64,000 bases of DNA, from assembly GCA_022578605.1 (NCBI GenBank), contig MU394052.1, positions 992,001-1,056,000 of the forward strand, written 5' to 3'. The position numbers were made by a program, and so were the translations under genes. Shown here piece by piece: positions 11,770-24,654 of the stretch (position 1 is its first letter; every line of letters begins with the position of its first letter). Origin of the DNA: Camillea tinctor. Taxonomy: Eukaryota; Ascomycota; Sordariomycetes; Xylariales; Xylariaceae. Below the pieces are notes generated by a model, which searched no databases, was not told the DNA's origin, and saw only the letters and a list, made by a program, of their open reading frames with translations.

Positions 11770-14700
11770 TTTGGCGTATTGGTAGTTGTACGAGGGTTAC
11801 TTGTGCCCTGACGAGTATTCTGGTGTTTATATCGCGAAAGTTGAGTAGTAGGAATGCTGGCTCGCAGCGACTTGTTTTGTCTCAGGATCGCGATAAAGAA
11901 GCGTGTGCGTGTAAGTGCAGATACTGCTGGTGAAAGAACGAACTGCCAAGCGATTGGGATTTCCAGAGGCGCTGAACTTATACTCAGAGTCCAGCCTGAT
12001 CACAGGTGGTGAAAGGAATGCTCAAAGTACAAAGATGCTTGTTGGGTGGCTGCGAGGAAGGCTTTGTGAGCTGAAGGAGAGTGTAAACGTAGTCGAGAAC
12101 TATCGAGATTCCACGAAGCGGCCAAAACAATGCACAAGTGCACAATGAAAATGAAGGTAACAAGAGTTGGGAAACCACCTGGGAGTTCCTGATGAAGGAA
12201 TGTAAGATTGAAAAAAAAGGACAGAAAAAAATAAGGAGGGTGAGGAAGAATGGAGAAGAACACGATGTTGCTGGTGGGGGGGAAAGAGGTTGGAGGAGAA
12301 GAGAGCGTTCCTGGGGATTTACTTATACAAATATCCAGATGGAGCCAAGAAGGGGGAGTGTATGAGTGGGTAGTTTAAGGCAGGTAAGTATCGATAGCAA
12401 CGTCACATGTACAGTGCCCTATAATTACCCACCTGATCGGGTAACAAGGTACATCCTGAGCCTGGTCAAGAACAAAGAAGCGCCTTCTTTTTTTCTTCCT
12501 TTGGTCACCACTGAACAATATCTACCTACCTAGCCGCATAGCACCTACCTAACATAGTTTACACCACTCATCCCCCCTAGGTTAAACTAGAGAGATAGAA
12601 TCAGACCCGAGGACCCACAGTCTCGTCATGGTTGGCTAGCTAGCTGTGATCAAGGCCCGACTCAGACAAGGTTGCTATATCTGAGTCAAAATGGATTTCC
12701 ATAATAAGTCGCATAGTAGTAGAAGTGCTAGAATATCGAACCGTTTATCGGAAGTGGATATGGGAATACAAGGTAGAATACTTTTTTTTTAATTTACCTT
12801 GTCCTTGTCGATGATCGTAAACCATCCGCAGTAGTATATACCTTAGCATATAATATACATACGTATGCACAAATACACTTACACATGAGGTGGTCATCCG
12901 GGATTGTTACCGGGGATGGGGATGAGCACCGATCTTCAACAGGCCGCCGATCCACAGCTAGCCCTTGGAGGAGTGGAGAAAGGACCAGCCTACAATAGCA
13001 TACTTCTAGACGCTGTACACTAGAAATCGGCGTGTAAGTTACCTGGTTTAAGATATATGCATGAATATACATGTGTAGTGATACGTATGTAGGAATTCAC
13101 TTACAATAATGCATGCATATTCACCAACGACAAATTGACTGACTCCATTTGGAATACCTTCTATGCTCGGCTCCACTAGAATCGATAGGATACCGGGAAC
13201 TTTGTGGTCAAAAAATAAGAAGAGAGGGGAAGAGAGAACAGAATCAAATCACCATGACAGCAATGGAGAGAGTGGTGTGTTGCATCATATCGTTCGTTAT
13301 GTGTGAATAGGGAGGATTCCGGAAGAAACCACAAAAGTCGATTTTAGTGTAAGTAAGCGCAAAGTCTGAGTTACACCTTGCAGATGATGCACGACAGGCG
13401 CCACCAGGCACAGGGGGAAAAACTAGTTTACCTATGCTAGGGGAGGTGGGTGGGTTTGCATGAGCAACAACGCCATTGTCTTGTGAAGAATTCCTAAAGA
13501 TGACAGGATACAACAAAGAAAGAGTAGAGGACATGAATTGCTCGATGCGGCGGCAAAAAAAAAGAAACTGCACTAGCGCAAGGCGCGCGTGCGGGAGCTA
13601 CGAGAGCCAATCAGGCACTTCCGGTACCTGACTAGTAAAACCTGACAAGCCATCGATTGGCTGCTAGGGAAAGAAGACTTCACCCACCACTGCCACCTGA
13701 CGATCCACCTTTCTCTTTTGGGGGCTATCTTACGAAAGGAGGGAAAGAAGGAAGAGAGACACACATATACATACATACCTAGTACATACCTAGTACATAC
13801 CTACGTACATAGCATATAAGGAACAAGACGACACAATAAAGATAATTAATTTATGATGTTCATAATAAATATATACAAATGGGGTCTATCTCTATAGTAG
13901 ACACAGGTTTTACTTAATAGTTCACAATGGGTAACATACATCTCAGGTACCTCCCAAATCGTGCGCATGCGACCTTCACTTGATCAGCTCTTAGTCCTTT
14001 GTTCCTATGTATCAGATATATAATATATTGGGTCGGTCGTAAGCCCGGGTTGATACCTAGAGAGAGATGGATATGCAGGGGAGGGGAGGGGAAGGGCAGG
14101 TTAGGTATTCATCATCATCCTCTGGGGAAACGCACATGTAGTGTACATGACAGCGGCACATATAACTGGTAAATTAATTGCAGGATTTGATTCGTTTCGG
14201 TTTCTTTTTTTTTTTGTTATTGTTTTCGTTACCCAACTGACTTACACTGACCAACTTCTTCAACAACACGTGCACGATCTACGCTATTTGCCTTGGTAAC
14301 TGAGTACTAAGCAGGTATCATAGCGTAGGATACATTAAACAACTATCTACGTCACTTTGTCTGTGACCAACACCTCCTGAGTCGTCAGCTCCAACTTAAC
14401 TTTACCTACTAAATCCCAATTAGAGAATGCAAAATAGAAATGAATGATAGAGCGCCAAGTACAAAAGGACCGGGACCTCATGATGGGCTTCGTCTACCTG
14501 ACCTCTAGGCATGAGGCGCGGCGAGGCGGTTTACTAGCCCTTAGCCACTCGCTTTCCCTGGAAGAACCCTTGCTTGTTCGGCAGATGGCCGAGAGGAACC
14601 CAGCCTTAAAAAGGGGGCTAACGCGGATGAGGTTACCCAAGAAGGTAGGTAAGCGCATACCTGCTAAGCCGGGAAGCGAGGCACTATGTAGATCAAAACC

Positions 14701-17121
14701 CACCCGGCCAGAATCTTCCGCCCGGTCGGTCTTTGTTGACCTCAACGGGGGGAAGAGCCTTTAACTTAGCGCAGGGATCTGGGAGTTGCGTGCTGGAGGG
14801 AGCCCAAATCTGGGGAGGGTAGTACATACGAGTCAATGAACGGACCTCACCTTGGATACTTACCTAACCTTCAGCTAGGTAGGTAATGTAGGTATTGTCC
14901 ATATTCCATGTAAGTCGTTCATCCATCCGAACCAAGCCCCCTCTCCCCCTCTCCGCCTAAACTAGGATTAAAAAAAGAAATACTACCCATCGTCTTCTGA
15001 AACACGAACACCCCCCTTTTTTCGCTTTCCTCCCTCTCTAATCCCTGTCTTCCCCCTTTTCCCCCTGAGCCACCACTCAGAGGGAGAACGAGCCCGCATT
15101 TGGTTCTGATTGGTCCATATCTCTTGAAACACTTTGAAACGCCCAAACGTTGAAACACACAATTTTTTTTTTACACTAGCTCCCCTAAATCCCTTAAAAG
15201 ACAGGAAGGAGGGAGCCCCCTCTCTCTCTAAAAAGGGGAAGAGGGGGAATCCATACGACTTGACGCTCATAAGTTAGTTATGTGTGTATATGTATGTCGT
15301 TCGTTAAAACCTGCGCACTAACTGCATACGCATACTAAGTATTACCCCCTTTTTACGACAAGCAGAAACAAAAAGGAAAAAAAGAATTCAATATCAAAAA
15401 AAAAAACTACATAGGTACTTATCCTTTCAACTAAACCTACCTCTTAACATATCAGGCAGCCGAGGCAAATCCTTCAACCCTTCACTGCTGACGACGTCTA
15501 AACGGAGATGACAAGGTAAATAGGTATACGGCCCGACCAAAAAGAAATGCCAGGAAAAGAATACGTGCTTTATGCTTATGCTTAAACCGACCTCGTACAA
15601 TCAATCAATCCTTCTCCTCGTGAAAGGCCAAAGGGAAGATGAAGGAGGGGGGAGCTCATCCTCAAGAAGTCAGTCTTTGGCATATAGCCACGCACGCAAA
15701 TAGCTACTTTAACTTATAAACCCCCCTTGGCATAGTTCCGAAGACTGTCTCTATTTTATTATGTACTCGAGCAATAAAACACATATGTATCTTTAGCTGT
15801 TCATTTTTACTCCTCCCAATTGCTACCTACAACTTTGAACCCCCAGTTACTACTATGGTTCTTAGGCAACCTCATTCATCACAACCACTTAACTAACCAG
15901 ATATATGATGCAAATCAATGTCGTTGGAACACTGTCTATAGTTACTTCGGATAAACAAGTTGGATCGAGTAAAGCGGGCGAGAACTTAACATAGCCGGGT
16001 TCGACTTAACGCATGAATATTGCTAGCGCGAACACGCGGAGTGGCAACTTACGCCTCAGCTGGACTAGGTAGATAGCTTTCTCGGCTCTCTATACCAAGC
16101 TTACAAGTATATTCACCATCACTTCATTAATCCATGTGCTATAGGTTATAGAGGTAGCCATGATTAGTATTGTCAACTATTCATCAAGGTAGAGAAGCTA
16201 TCCATGTACTCCTAGAATAACTAAGGCCGGTTCAAGGCTAAACAGCTTTCCTGTATCCGCCGCTGGCCACGGAAGCCTGCCAAATAAACCAACCATATCT
16301 CTTTGACGTCCGTCCATCCTGCCCGGCCAGGATGCCACATCCGACAATGTACTTGTACTGTTCATCACTTCACTAAGAGAACTTCACAGTAGTAGCATGG
16401 TTTGCTTTTGATCACCCCCATTTTCTGGTCGTCTTATTCTTCTTCTCTACTCTGAGGACCTATCAAGATGCAATTCCTTTGACGTTGAGATTCTTGGCTT
16501 TCGCGTTGAATATTTCCTTTGTCCTCAAAACCGGGTAAGGTTGAAGAAGCTGAAGTCGATAGTTGCACACACACCCGCTCCTAGGTCGAGACAGGTCAGA
16601 CCATTTGTGTCATTGGGACCAAAGCCTCGAGCCTACAGCCTAGTCCTCCTTGGTCCACTGCCCCAGAAGCCTCTGCTTCCCTACCTCTCTCCTCCACCTT
16701 TTACTTACTACTCCAACGACAACGACATTTCATTCCTGACCGATTTGTCCAGTCAGTCGTAGCTTAGGCATGGAAACGCCTTGGGGGAAGATATCCTGCG
16801 AAGCCAGGGTCATAAGGGCCACATATGATATCTGCCACCAGGAGATTTGTTCAAAGATTCAGCAGGGTTTGCGTCTACAAACTCCCAAGTCATCGGCCGT
16901 AGAGATAAAATAAACCCTACACCCTTCTTAGCTGCATAGTGCTTAGAAAATGTGTCGGATGGAATGAGACCTGGTCTAAGTTGACGATATGTCCGGTCCG
17001 TGACAATATGACGCAGAGATCGGCAAAAGCGACCACCGATACTAATGCTGGATTGGATGAAATCAAATATGCGCTCAAGCGCGACGCGGGTAGGCATTTC
17101 TGGCAGCTCAAGCTGCCAACC
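11770..17121. other. Gene desert, 5.35 kb
   Basis: Lies upstream of the LPMO gene and downstream of PBP1. Many short ORFs but none over about 125 codons and none with domain or splice support. Notable content: repeated ACATACCTAGT units at 13775-13805, a GC-richer patch at about 14445-14765 unlike its surroundings, purine/pyrimidine tracts, and many CCTACCTA/TAGGTAGG motifs. Could hold a non-coding transcript; I cannot show one. Confidence 0.5.
11826..11831 (-). promoter_or_regulatory. TATA box of the AA11 LPMO gene
   Basis: TATAAA on the minus strand, about 60 nt upstream of the LPMO ATG at 11769, a plausible position for a short 5' leader. Inference from motif and spacing only. Confidence 0.45.
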
Positions 17122-20100
17122 TCACTTTGCCTCATCAGGACCGTCGGATGCTCGACCTTGCGGTCCCGTCGGGACTGCGTGGCCACCTTGTGATCCGTGA
17201 TGTTGATTATGGCCTTGATAATTCTTGTTGAAATTATTACTTCCATTTCGGTGAGGTGGCGCTCCGTAATGATGAATCTGTTGAGGGCTAGTGCCAAACT
17301 GTTGCGGCCCAGCGTTGCTATATGCTCGCATGTTCACTTATTTACGTGTTAGCTGACGTGTTTTGAACGTGCGAAGATCTTGGAGTACTTACTCTGTGCT
17401 GGCTGGGGTGCAAATGGCTGTTGATACTGCATGCTCGGGCTCGGGGCAAACATTGGCTGGCCCTGTTGTGAGCCTTGGGGGACCATCATAGGCGCTGCCG
17501 GTCGCCCGCCGGGACTTGGGTAACCGTTGGTGCCAGGCATCGGTTGGGGTGCAGCTCCGGGAGGCATAAACGCTTGACCACCAGGATACATATGCATCTG
17601 CGGGGGGCCGGAAACCATCCCCTGGGGTGCCATAAAATGAGGCTGCATCATCATTGGACTGCCCATAGCACCTGGTTGTTGAGGCATGTATTGTGGATTG
17701 TTCGAGAGACTCCGATTGAATTGACCCAGTTGCGGTGCTCCTGGAGCTATAAATGAAGGCACCACATGTTGGCCGTAGGGCATCTGCGGCGTAGCATTCA
17801 TACCTGATGGATAAGCCATCGGAACCTGACTCATTCTAGGAGAAGAGAACGATTGCGACGAGTTTGAATGCATCATGCGATGATCATCGGCATTAAAAGG
17901 AACATGGGGTACGGGGCCATGCTGGCCGGAGTGCATTGGGACGGGAGGAACATGTGGTGAGTGTCGTGGGCCGACATTCATCGCTCCATGTTGCATATGC
18001 AAAGGGAGCTGGTGCTGGTGAGGGACATGCTGAGGGACGAGATGAGGAGGGTTGGGGGTAGGCTGGGTGTTGAAAGGCTGGCGCTCAAAATACTCGTCAT
18101 ACGACAGGCGCATCGTCGAGTCGGGCTTTTCATCATCTGTAGCAGAACGCCAAGTAGGCGGAGTATCATATGAAGGTCGAAGGCCGTCATTGTCGTTCCA
18201 GTTCTTGGTCTCGGGCGGTTGGATCGCCTTTACAAAAGACAAGATATCACACTTCTTCGGGTCAACCGCCTTTCTCTTCTTTGTAATAACGACGGGCGAT
18301 GAGTGGGCGTGGGAGGCGCCCGAGTGAGACTCATTGGCATGGTTGACAGCAGAACGCGGGCTAGAACCTGCACTGGGATGGCCGTTCGGGCTAAAGCTAG
18401 ACGCAAAAGCACTGGGTCGAAACTCGTGGCTATTCGGGTTCAACTTGCCACCCATGTGGCTTGGCAAACCCATGCGGCGCGCGTAGGATGGATCGGCGGT
18501 GTTCGCAGGGCCGGTTGGGGGCATGCGCATCTCCTGGCCTTGGGCTTTCTGCGACTCTAGAGCCCGAATGCGGTTGGAAAGTCCACCTTGACGGGCTCCC
18601 TGGGACATGTGCTGCGGGCCTGAGCGATTATTCGGATACGATGGATAAGGCGAAGGGCCAAAGTTCCGCCCGCCTTGGTGACGACCGCCAGAATTTCCAC
18701 TGGGAGTGCTGGTAGCAGCCGGAACATTGCTAACAGGCCGAGGGGCTCTGTTGTCTGAGGAAGGCTGCACTGTTGTGGTCGGTTGAGCATCCTTCGTCGC
18801 GGGTCCCTTCTTCTCCTTGGCTGCAGCCTCATCGGCCTTCCGTTTGGCAACTTCAGCAGCGTCCCGCTGTGCCTTCTCCTGAATCTCACGCTGCTTCGCG
18901 GGATCCTTAGCAATGATGGAAATAAGATCGACTGGGACAGGAGTCGGTAGTTTGAAGCTGTCGGCGAACTTCTTGAGCTCGATCAATTTGACCTCCTTGT
19001 CAGCCTTCGCCTTGCTGCTCCGAACCTTTTCAACATTCATGCGCTGTTGGTTGGCAAATGTCTTGAACTCCTTAAGCACATCACGCTCGACGGTAGAAGT
19101 CGCGCTCGGGGCCGCGTTTTGGCCATCCTTGGCCTGAGGTGAAATAGTCCTGCTAGTTGCGGCTGATGGTCGCAACGGGGTGGAGTTTTGGTTCGCCGGT
19201 TTCGTTTCCGCTGGCTTCTGGGTATCTCCCTTGCTTTCAGGCTTAGATCCTGTAGCCTGTGCGGTGGGAGCAGGCGATGCTTCAGCTTTAGGCGCCGCTC
19301 GTCCTTTTGAATCATCGGCTTTAGGCGCAGGCTGGGCTTTCTGAGCCTTGAGCTGCGACGATATTATGGCAGGGTCGACTGGTGCGCCCTTGACAGAAAT
19401 ATTACCAGTTGGAGCTCGTCTTGCTGGGGGCGTATACTTGTTCTCCCTATTACCAGCAGGGGGAAATTCATGTCGCTTCACACCACTGTACCTATTATCA
19501 AGTTAGTTGAAATATGCGAACAGATTCTAGAGATACGCCAACTTACTTGTCCTCCTCATCAGCACCACCCGCATCGTCACCTGCTTTGTGGTCCATCTTT
19601 CGCTCTTCAGCCACATGGGCCGTAGCAGCAGGGCTTCGCTCGATCTCTCGAGCCTTCCTGTCCGCATGGGCCATCCTCTCCTTATACTGAGGATGGCTCT
19701 TGTCGATAGCAGTGGTATAGATGTTCTCGTCGTACGTACTCTTGATACCGAACTGGCGTTCATTCGCTGCGAACTGGTCCCAAACACCGTCGTCCGTCTT
19801 CTCCAGGCTCAAGTCAATACCATCGGAGCCGGTGGGAGCCACCCAAGGCGTCAAAGTTCTTCCTTGGCCAGAACGAGACGACGAGATGGCGGAATCTGTA
19901 CGAAAACCGCCAGAATTGCCTAGGTAAAGCTCTTAGTTAGCATCTGTTGAGACATGTTCCCAAAGCACCAAAGCCTACCATTAGCCTTGGCATCACCCTT
20001 GCCAGAGTTGCCTCCCATGGCTCTGACTTCAGTAATGTCTCTCTTAGAAAGAGACATGGTAGAATATTCCTTGTGATTATGATGATTGTTTCCGTTGGTT

Positions 20101-21521
20101 GAATTGGCCGGGCTCTTCTTCTGGTGTACCATTCTCAGGCGAAAGACAGAAGCGGTCGAGCTAATCGGGATACCTTCAAATTCAGAACCGTCCTCGAGGG
20201 TGACTTGGACCCTTTCACCCTGTGAGAAAAGGCGGGTAAGCTTCGAGGGAAATACGAGAGAGAATAATTATAACCGATAACATGCGTAGAGGGCAATTGG
20301 GCAGGTCTGGCGGTGATAGATTGATGGGGTGTGGGCGATGGAAGGAAAGGATGGGCAAGGAAAACCCGGCATGGAGAGGTCGGGGGGGTAGGAGGTGGAG
20401 GTGACGCGGATCCGACTCGGACGATACCTAAAGAGCTGCTTCGTGGCTAGAAAAACAGACCGACTTACTTTGTGAAGCGAATTAAATAAAGAACGCTTGT
20501 CATGCGAAGACAAGCTTTTAAAGGAAGAATTCAGGGGGGAGAAAGTAGTGGTGAGAGTACTCGTGGCCGATGTCCAGGCCTCCTGATGTTGGTCGTGGCG
20601 GTCGTGCAGCTGCTGAATAGCAGTAGTAGTAGAAGAAGAAGATTGTCTGTAGTAGACGAGAAGAGGGGGGAAAAGAGGAAAGATCTTGGTTAGCGCATAG
20701 AAGAGAGGAAAGAAAATAAAAATAAAAATAAAACACAAGACAGAGGCAAAGAGCGCAAGGGAATGATTGAATTATAGAAGAAGCAGCTTGCTGCAACGAT
20801 GGGGGGTGCGTGTGTGTGGGTGGAAGAGAGTAGTTAGTTAGGGTGGTGAAGGGAATACAAAGAGGAAAGACGAGGGTGACGAGAAAATAGAAAAGTGCTT
20901 TGTTGTTGACAAGACCAACCGTTAAAAAAAAAAAAAAAAAGGTACTGGTAGAACTGGAAGTTGCCAGAAAAAAAAAAGTGGTCGTTCAAGTCGCTCTTAC
21001 TCTCTTCTCACACCACATACAATACACACACCAAACACTTTTTTTTTTTTTTTTTTTTTTGCTTGCTCTGCTTGTCTCTCTCACGCACTGCATTCGAGTT
21101 TAAAAAAAAAAAGAAACAAGAAAAAAAAAAAAAAGAGGGCAGGGCAGTGCGGGCCAGCAGCTGGCCACGGGTACCGATAAAAAACCCCATGCTACCTAAA
21201 ATACACATAATAGATGGGGTAAGGCACTGCGAATAAAGAAGAGCCGTTGTCTCACCTCGGAATGTTGGCTGTGCTGGGCTCCGTCTCTGGCCCGTTGGCA
21301 ACGTCCCCCGGCTTTAGGTTGTTACTATTTGAAGCCTGTATAAAAGTAGAAGTAGACGATTCGGTAGGAGGAAAGGTTGTTCGAGGAGGAGATCGAGGTA
21401 GGGATCGAGATAAACCTTGAGGTACGGGTAGGGGGACGGGTACAGTTGGTGGTAGACTTTGAGCTGGTGAAGATGTGGAGTTGTTTTTGGTGGTTGCGGT
21501 TGAGATGTTAATGCTTGCCAT
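17122..21521 (-). CDS. PBP1: Pbp1/ataxin-2 homologue (Lsm, LsmAD, PAM2)
   Basis: RNA-granule and poly(A)-binding-protein partner acting in the cytoplasm in mRNA stability, translation and stress granules. Six exons: 21256-21521, 20469-20646, 19979-20219, 19547-19919, 17393-19491 and 17122-17324, about 1119 residues. An Lsm-like strand set (GERVQVTLEDGSEFEGI) is followed by LsmAD (FRTDSAIS through WDQFAANERQFGIK, YDENIYTTAIDKS and a K/E/R helix). A long disordered region follows with a clear PAM2 motif LNPNSHEFRPSAF that should bind the PABP MLLE domain, and the C-terminus is rich in Pro/Gln/Met/His. Intron 1 is 609 nt, long for this gene set, and holds poly(A), poly(T) and GT-rich tracts. The last acceptor is ambiguous: GCGAG (exon from 17324) or AAG (exon from 17336) both keep frame. 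The first two exons are low complexity and the least certain part. Confidence 0.85.
20647..21255 (-). other. Unusually long intron of PBP1
   Basis: 609 nt between GTGAGA donor and ACAG acceptor, while the other five introns of this gene are roughly 56-70 nt except the 249-nt second one. It carries homopolymer A/T tracts at 20924-20940, 21038-21060 and 21100-21135. Could contain an alternative first exon or promoter. Confidence 0.5.
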
Positions 21522-21763
21522 GGCTTTTCCTAGTCGTAGCTGGTTTAGTCTAGAGCACGCACTAGTGAGTAAAGTTGCGGATTGGCGTGATCTGATTGAT
21601 TGATTGATCAGTCGACCCGACCGTCAGTGTTAGGTCCAAGGTACACTTTAGCGTGTAGCTTTTTCGCAAAAGGAGGTAGTGGGCAGGCGAGGGGAAGGGG
21701 GGGGAGTGTGGGAGTGGGAGGGGAGAGAGAGGGACCTGCGGGTTGTTTGATAAGCTGTGTTGT

Positions 21764-21799
21764 GCTGTGCGCTGTGTGCTGTGTGCTGTGTGCTGTGCT
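21764..21799 (+). repeat. Heptanucleotide microsatellite (TGTGTGC)n
   Basis: About five imperfect copies of GCTGTGT on the + strand, bordered by GT-rich sequence, upstream of PBP1. Confidence 0.85.
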
Positions 21800-22572
21800 A
21801 TGCGTGGTAAACTTTAGTATGGCTTTGATTCCGGGTTGGAGAAACCAGAACAAGCACAGTGTTACAAGTACCTAACCCTAGAGTAGAGTAGTGTAGCGTA
21901 GGTATGTACACCACGCTAGCAGAAGGCTCAACAGCGTTTCAACAGGTCAGTTATAGCGACCTTCTAGCACCTATCGCCTGTGTAAATGGGTACATAAGCT
22001 TTATTAAGCTTTATCAGACGACTGATCAATGCAGCTGGTATCCGCAATGCTCGTGAACATAGAAAAGTTCACACTGTGCTCAGAGGTGCCCACTAAGTTA
22101 GACCGATGCTGTGTTTCCATACGTTTACGTCAAGGAGGTACTTACCTACCTAGTGTAGTGAATATAAGCGGCCAGACCCTCAATTGGGATACAGACTCAA
22201 GGATCGGAGTATAAATCTGGAAACTAGTAAAGGCAGTCTGCGGTGAATTTTTAGACCCCGACAAATTGAGTTCTAGGTAATCATGACAATAAGCGGAGAC
22301 GCAAGGCATGAGAATGGAAGTCAGGCAGGTAAAAGGTTAGGTTAGTAGGTAAAACTAACTGTACCTAAGTAGAGTAAAAAGTAAAAAAAAAATATATGCA
22401 AGATAAAAACTCCCATGCGGCATACATGATGTATATTCAAATGTACCGCCACTTGCGACAGGTACCTAACCTACCTATGCACTATGTATGTAATATGTAA
22501 GTAGGCAATTATAACACTGCCATACAACTATGTATGTATCTATATATATTACGAGGTATGCATGTATGGACT

Positions 22573-22604
<32 letters not shown>

Positions 22605-22605
22605 C
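22573..22605 (+). repeat. Hexanucleotide microsatellite (TATATG)n
   Basis: Five near-perfect copies of TATATG within AT-rich intergenic DNA. Confidence 0.9.
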
Positions 22606-24550
22606 TCAAAGTAAGCAGATAAGGTACGTACTGTACCATACCTGTACGTGCCTGCCTCCTAGTACAGTACATACTATGTAGTTAATATCCTAAGTATCAC
22701 ACGCTCCAAGGTACCTGCAGAAACCCCAGGTATTAAATAAACTATAGCATTTGGCCAGCGAACTTTTACTTTCAGCCTATCGAGGAGAAGAATGCACGTA
22801 CCTATCGCGCCCTACCTTGCATACTTACCTTATGTAACTCAATTGCGCAAGATCTTTTTCAGTTTGCGCATGGTACTACGTATGTTGGGTGTTCCCGGAA
22901 GTGTTGGCTATTTTGTATTTGTGACCAAGTTGCATGTGAGGCTAAAGCAGGGGCCGAAGACATGGGAGAGGCTACAAGGTTGCTATTGTCTGAAAGAGGT
23001 TATGGACAAATCGATGGACCAAACATTGAATATATTTTATATGTTGGTGATGTTATCACACGTAGAGTTGGTTGGTTAGACGGTCGATGCTTGCCTATAG
23101 GCGCGGGTCTCGTCTAATGATCTCCTAACGATCTGCCAACCCTGGAACCTGCCAGACCTATGTAAGTTGACTACCTACCAAACTTATTATTACGTACGTA
23201 TGTACCTATATATCAATATATATATATACTTTCCTCTTAGGACATTGGTTATTCTATGGTTCTTGCATACTACCTATACATTGATAGATATAATACAATA
23301 CCCTGCCGATGTATGATTTACAACCAAGTACTTCATGTACTGTCATAGGTAAGTAGTCATTGCTGCTGAGCAACTTGCCGTTTTCCCGTGTAGCTAGTTT
23401 GTATACATACCTTGACAGCTTGGTAGGTACCTAGGTACCTAGTAGTTCCATGTCAATTCTAGACGGGACAAATCAACTCCAAAAATCTAATCTGCAAGCC
23501 AACACGAACTTGTCCATGCAATCCCGGTTGCTATCTACGTATGCGGCGGGTACTGACTGACCGGATCGCTGCGTCAGGTGCAATTCTTCGGAATTCTTAT
23601 CCATCAACCAGTCATGGGACATGGGCTGTTGTCATGTTATTTTGAAGACTCAACCTTTTTAAGAATTTCCCTTTTCCCCTTTCGTTGCGCCATGTTGGGC
23701 ATTTCCCCTCGCCCCGGCGCCAAATCTACTCTTCGCCCTTGTTGCCGGATAACAATATCTAATACACGTCAGATCTCGCCGGTCGTACAATCTTCGCCAT
23801 TCAAACATTTGTGTGACATTTCTAACCAACCCAGACCGGGGAGCGACCGCTACTCTTAGAACCCCTAGTAGGCTCCATGCGTGTAATCGCCCATTAAAGG
23901 AAAAAGTGACATTTTTGGATTACAGTATTACTTCCTTTCCAAATAAGCATGCGCAGCCTCACGTTTCCAGGCTGGGTACACTGGGCAAAACTGGGCTTGA
24001 CACCTTAATTAGCATCTCAGTGACAGAAAAACGTCTGACGCATAGCCTCGATAATTATGGCGGGTGCGTGTAGCATGAGCGTGTATTGTATACCATCTAC
24101 AGTAACATGGCCGAGTCGGCGGAGACCTTGGCTAAGATACACAAGACAAGAATCAGCCAGAGGCTCCGGCTCATAGAATGGAGTACGCATAACCTACCAA
24201 AGCACCCAAGTTATCGCGATTATATTGTTACCGCCTAAGTTGAGACCGAATCCTCACCCTTGTAATAGGGCTGGGTTGATCGCTTTTTAAGAAATACTAT
24301 ATGCGGAAACGACATTAGGTTAGACAAGAGAGCTAGAATATTAAGCTGCACCTTGTACGAAGTAGATGAGGCAAGACTTACTGGGCACCAGGTCAGGCCT
24401 TGGAAAACCTTCTTGTTGGTTTGAACCCCCCACTCTTTCTCTTCCCCTACTCTAAAAGGTTCTTCTTGCTTCCCCTAACTAAACCTACTAATAGCCTGTC
24501 TTAAGCCGTAGCTGGCCCTGGGTATCCGGGCTGGGCTTACAACTAGGTAC

Positions 24551-24654
24551 TGGTGGGGTGCACTATAAATGTTAGTGCTGCAGTACCAGTAACCTAGCTT
24601 TCACCATCTCTCCTACAACAACCAAATATATCATATCTACATTATCCCATATCA
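24551..24654. repeat. 104-bp terminal direct repeat, copy 1 (5' LTR)
   Basis: Begins TGGTGGGGTGCAC, ends CCCATATCA, identical base for base to 25168-25271. The bases just outside differ from those outside copy 2, so the boundaries are sharp. Confidence 0.95.

Larger units (their letters stand above)
21522..24550. other. Intergenic upstream of PBP1, 3 kb
   Basis: Probable PBP1 promoter then non-coding sequence. Simple repeats at 21764-21799 (TGTGTGC) and 22573-22605 (TATATG). Palindromic GGTACCTAGGTACCTAG at about 23426-23442 and many ACCTACCTA motifs. A run CCTAACCCTA at about 21871-21880 resembles one telomeric repeat unit. No gene supported. Confidence 0.5.

Noticed and set aside
13244..13573. 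109-codon minus-strand ORF
   Set aside because: No signal peptide, domain, codon bias or splice partner; expected by chance in a desert of this size.
20268..20738. 156-codon minus-strand frame in PBP1
   Set aside because: It is exon 2 plus intron read-through on both sides, not a separate gene.
21868..21885. CCTAACCCTA as telomerase RNA template
   Set aside because: Only about one and a half telomere repeats and no supporting RNA structure visible.
24105..24180. tRNA-Ser-like ATGGCCGAGTCGG
   Set aside because: Looks like a Pol III A box, but there is no matching GGTTCGANNCC B box and no acceptor stem pairing.
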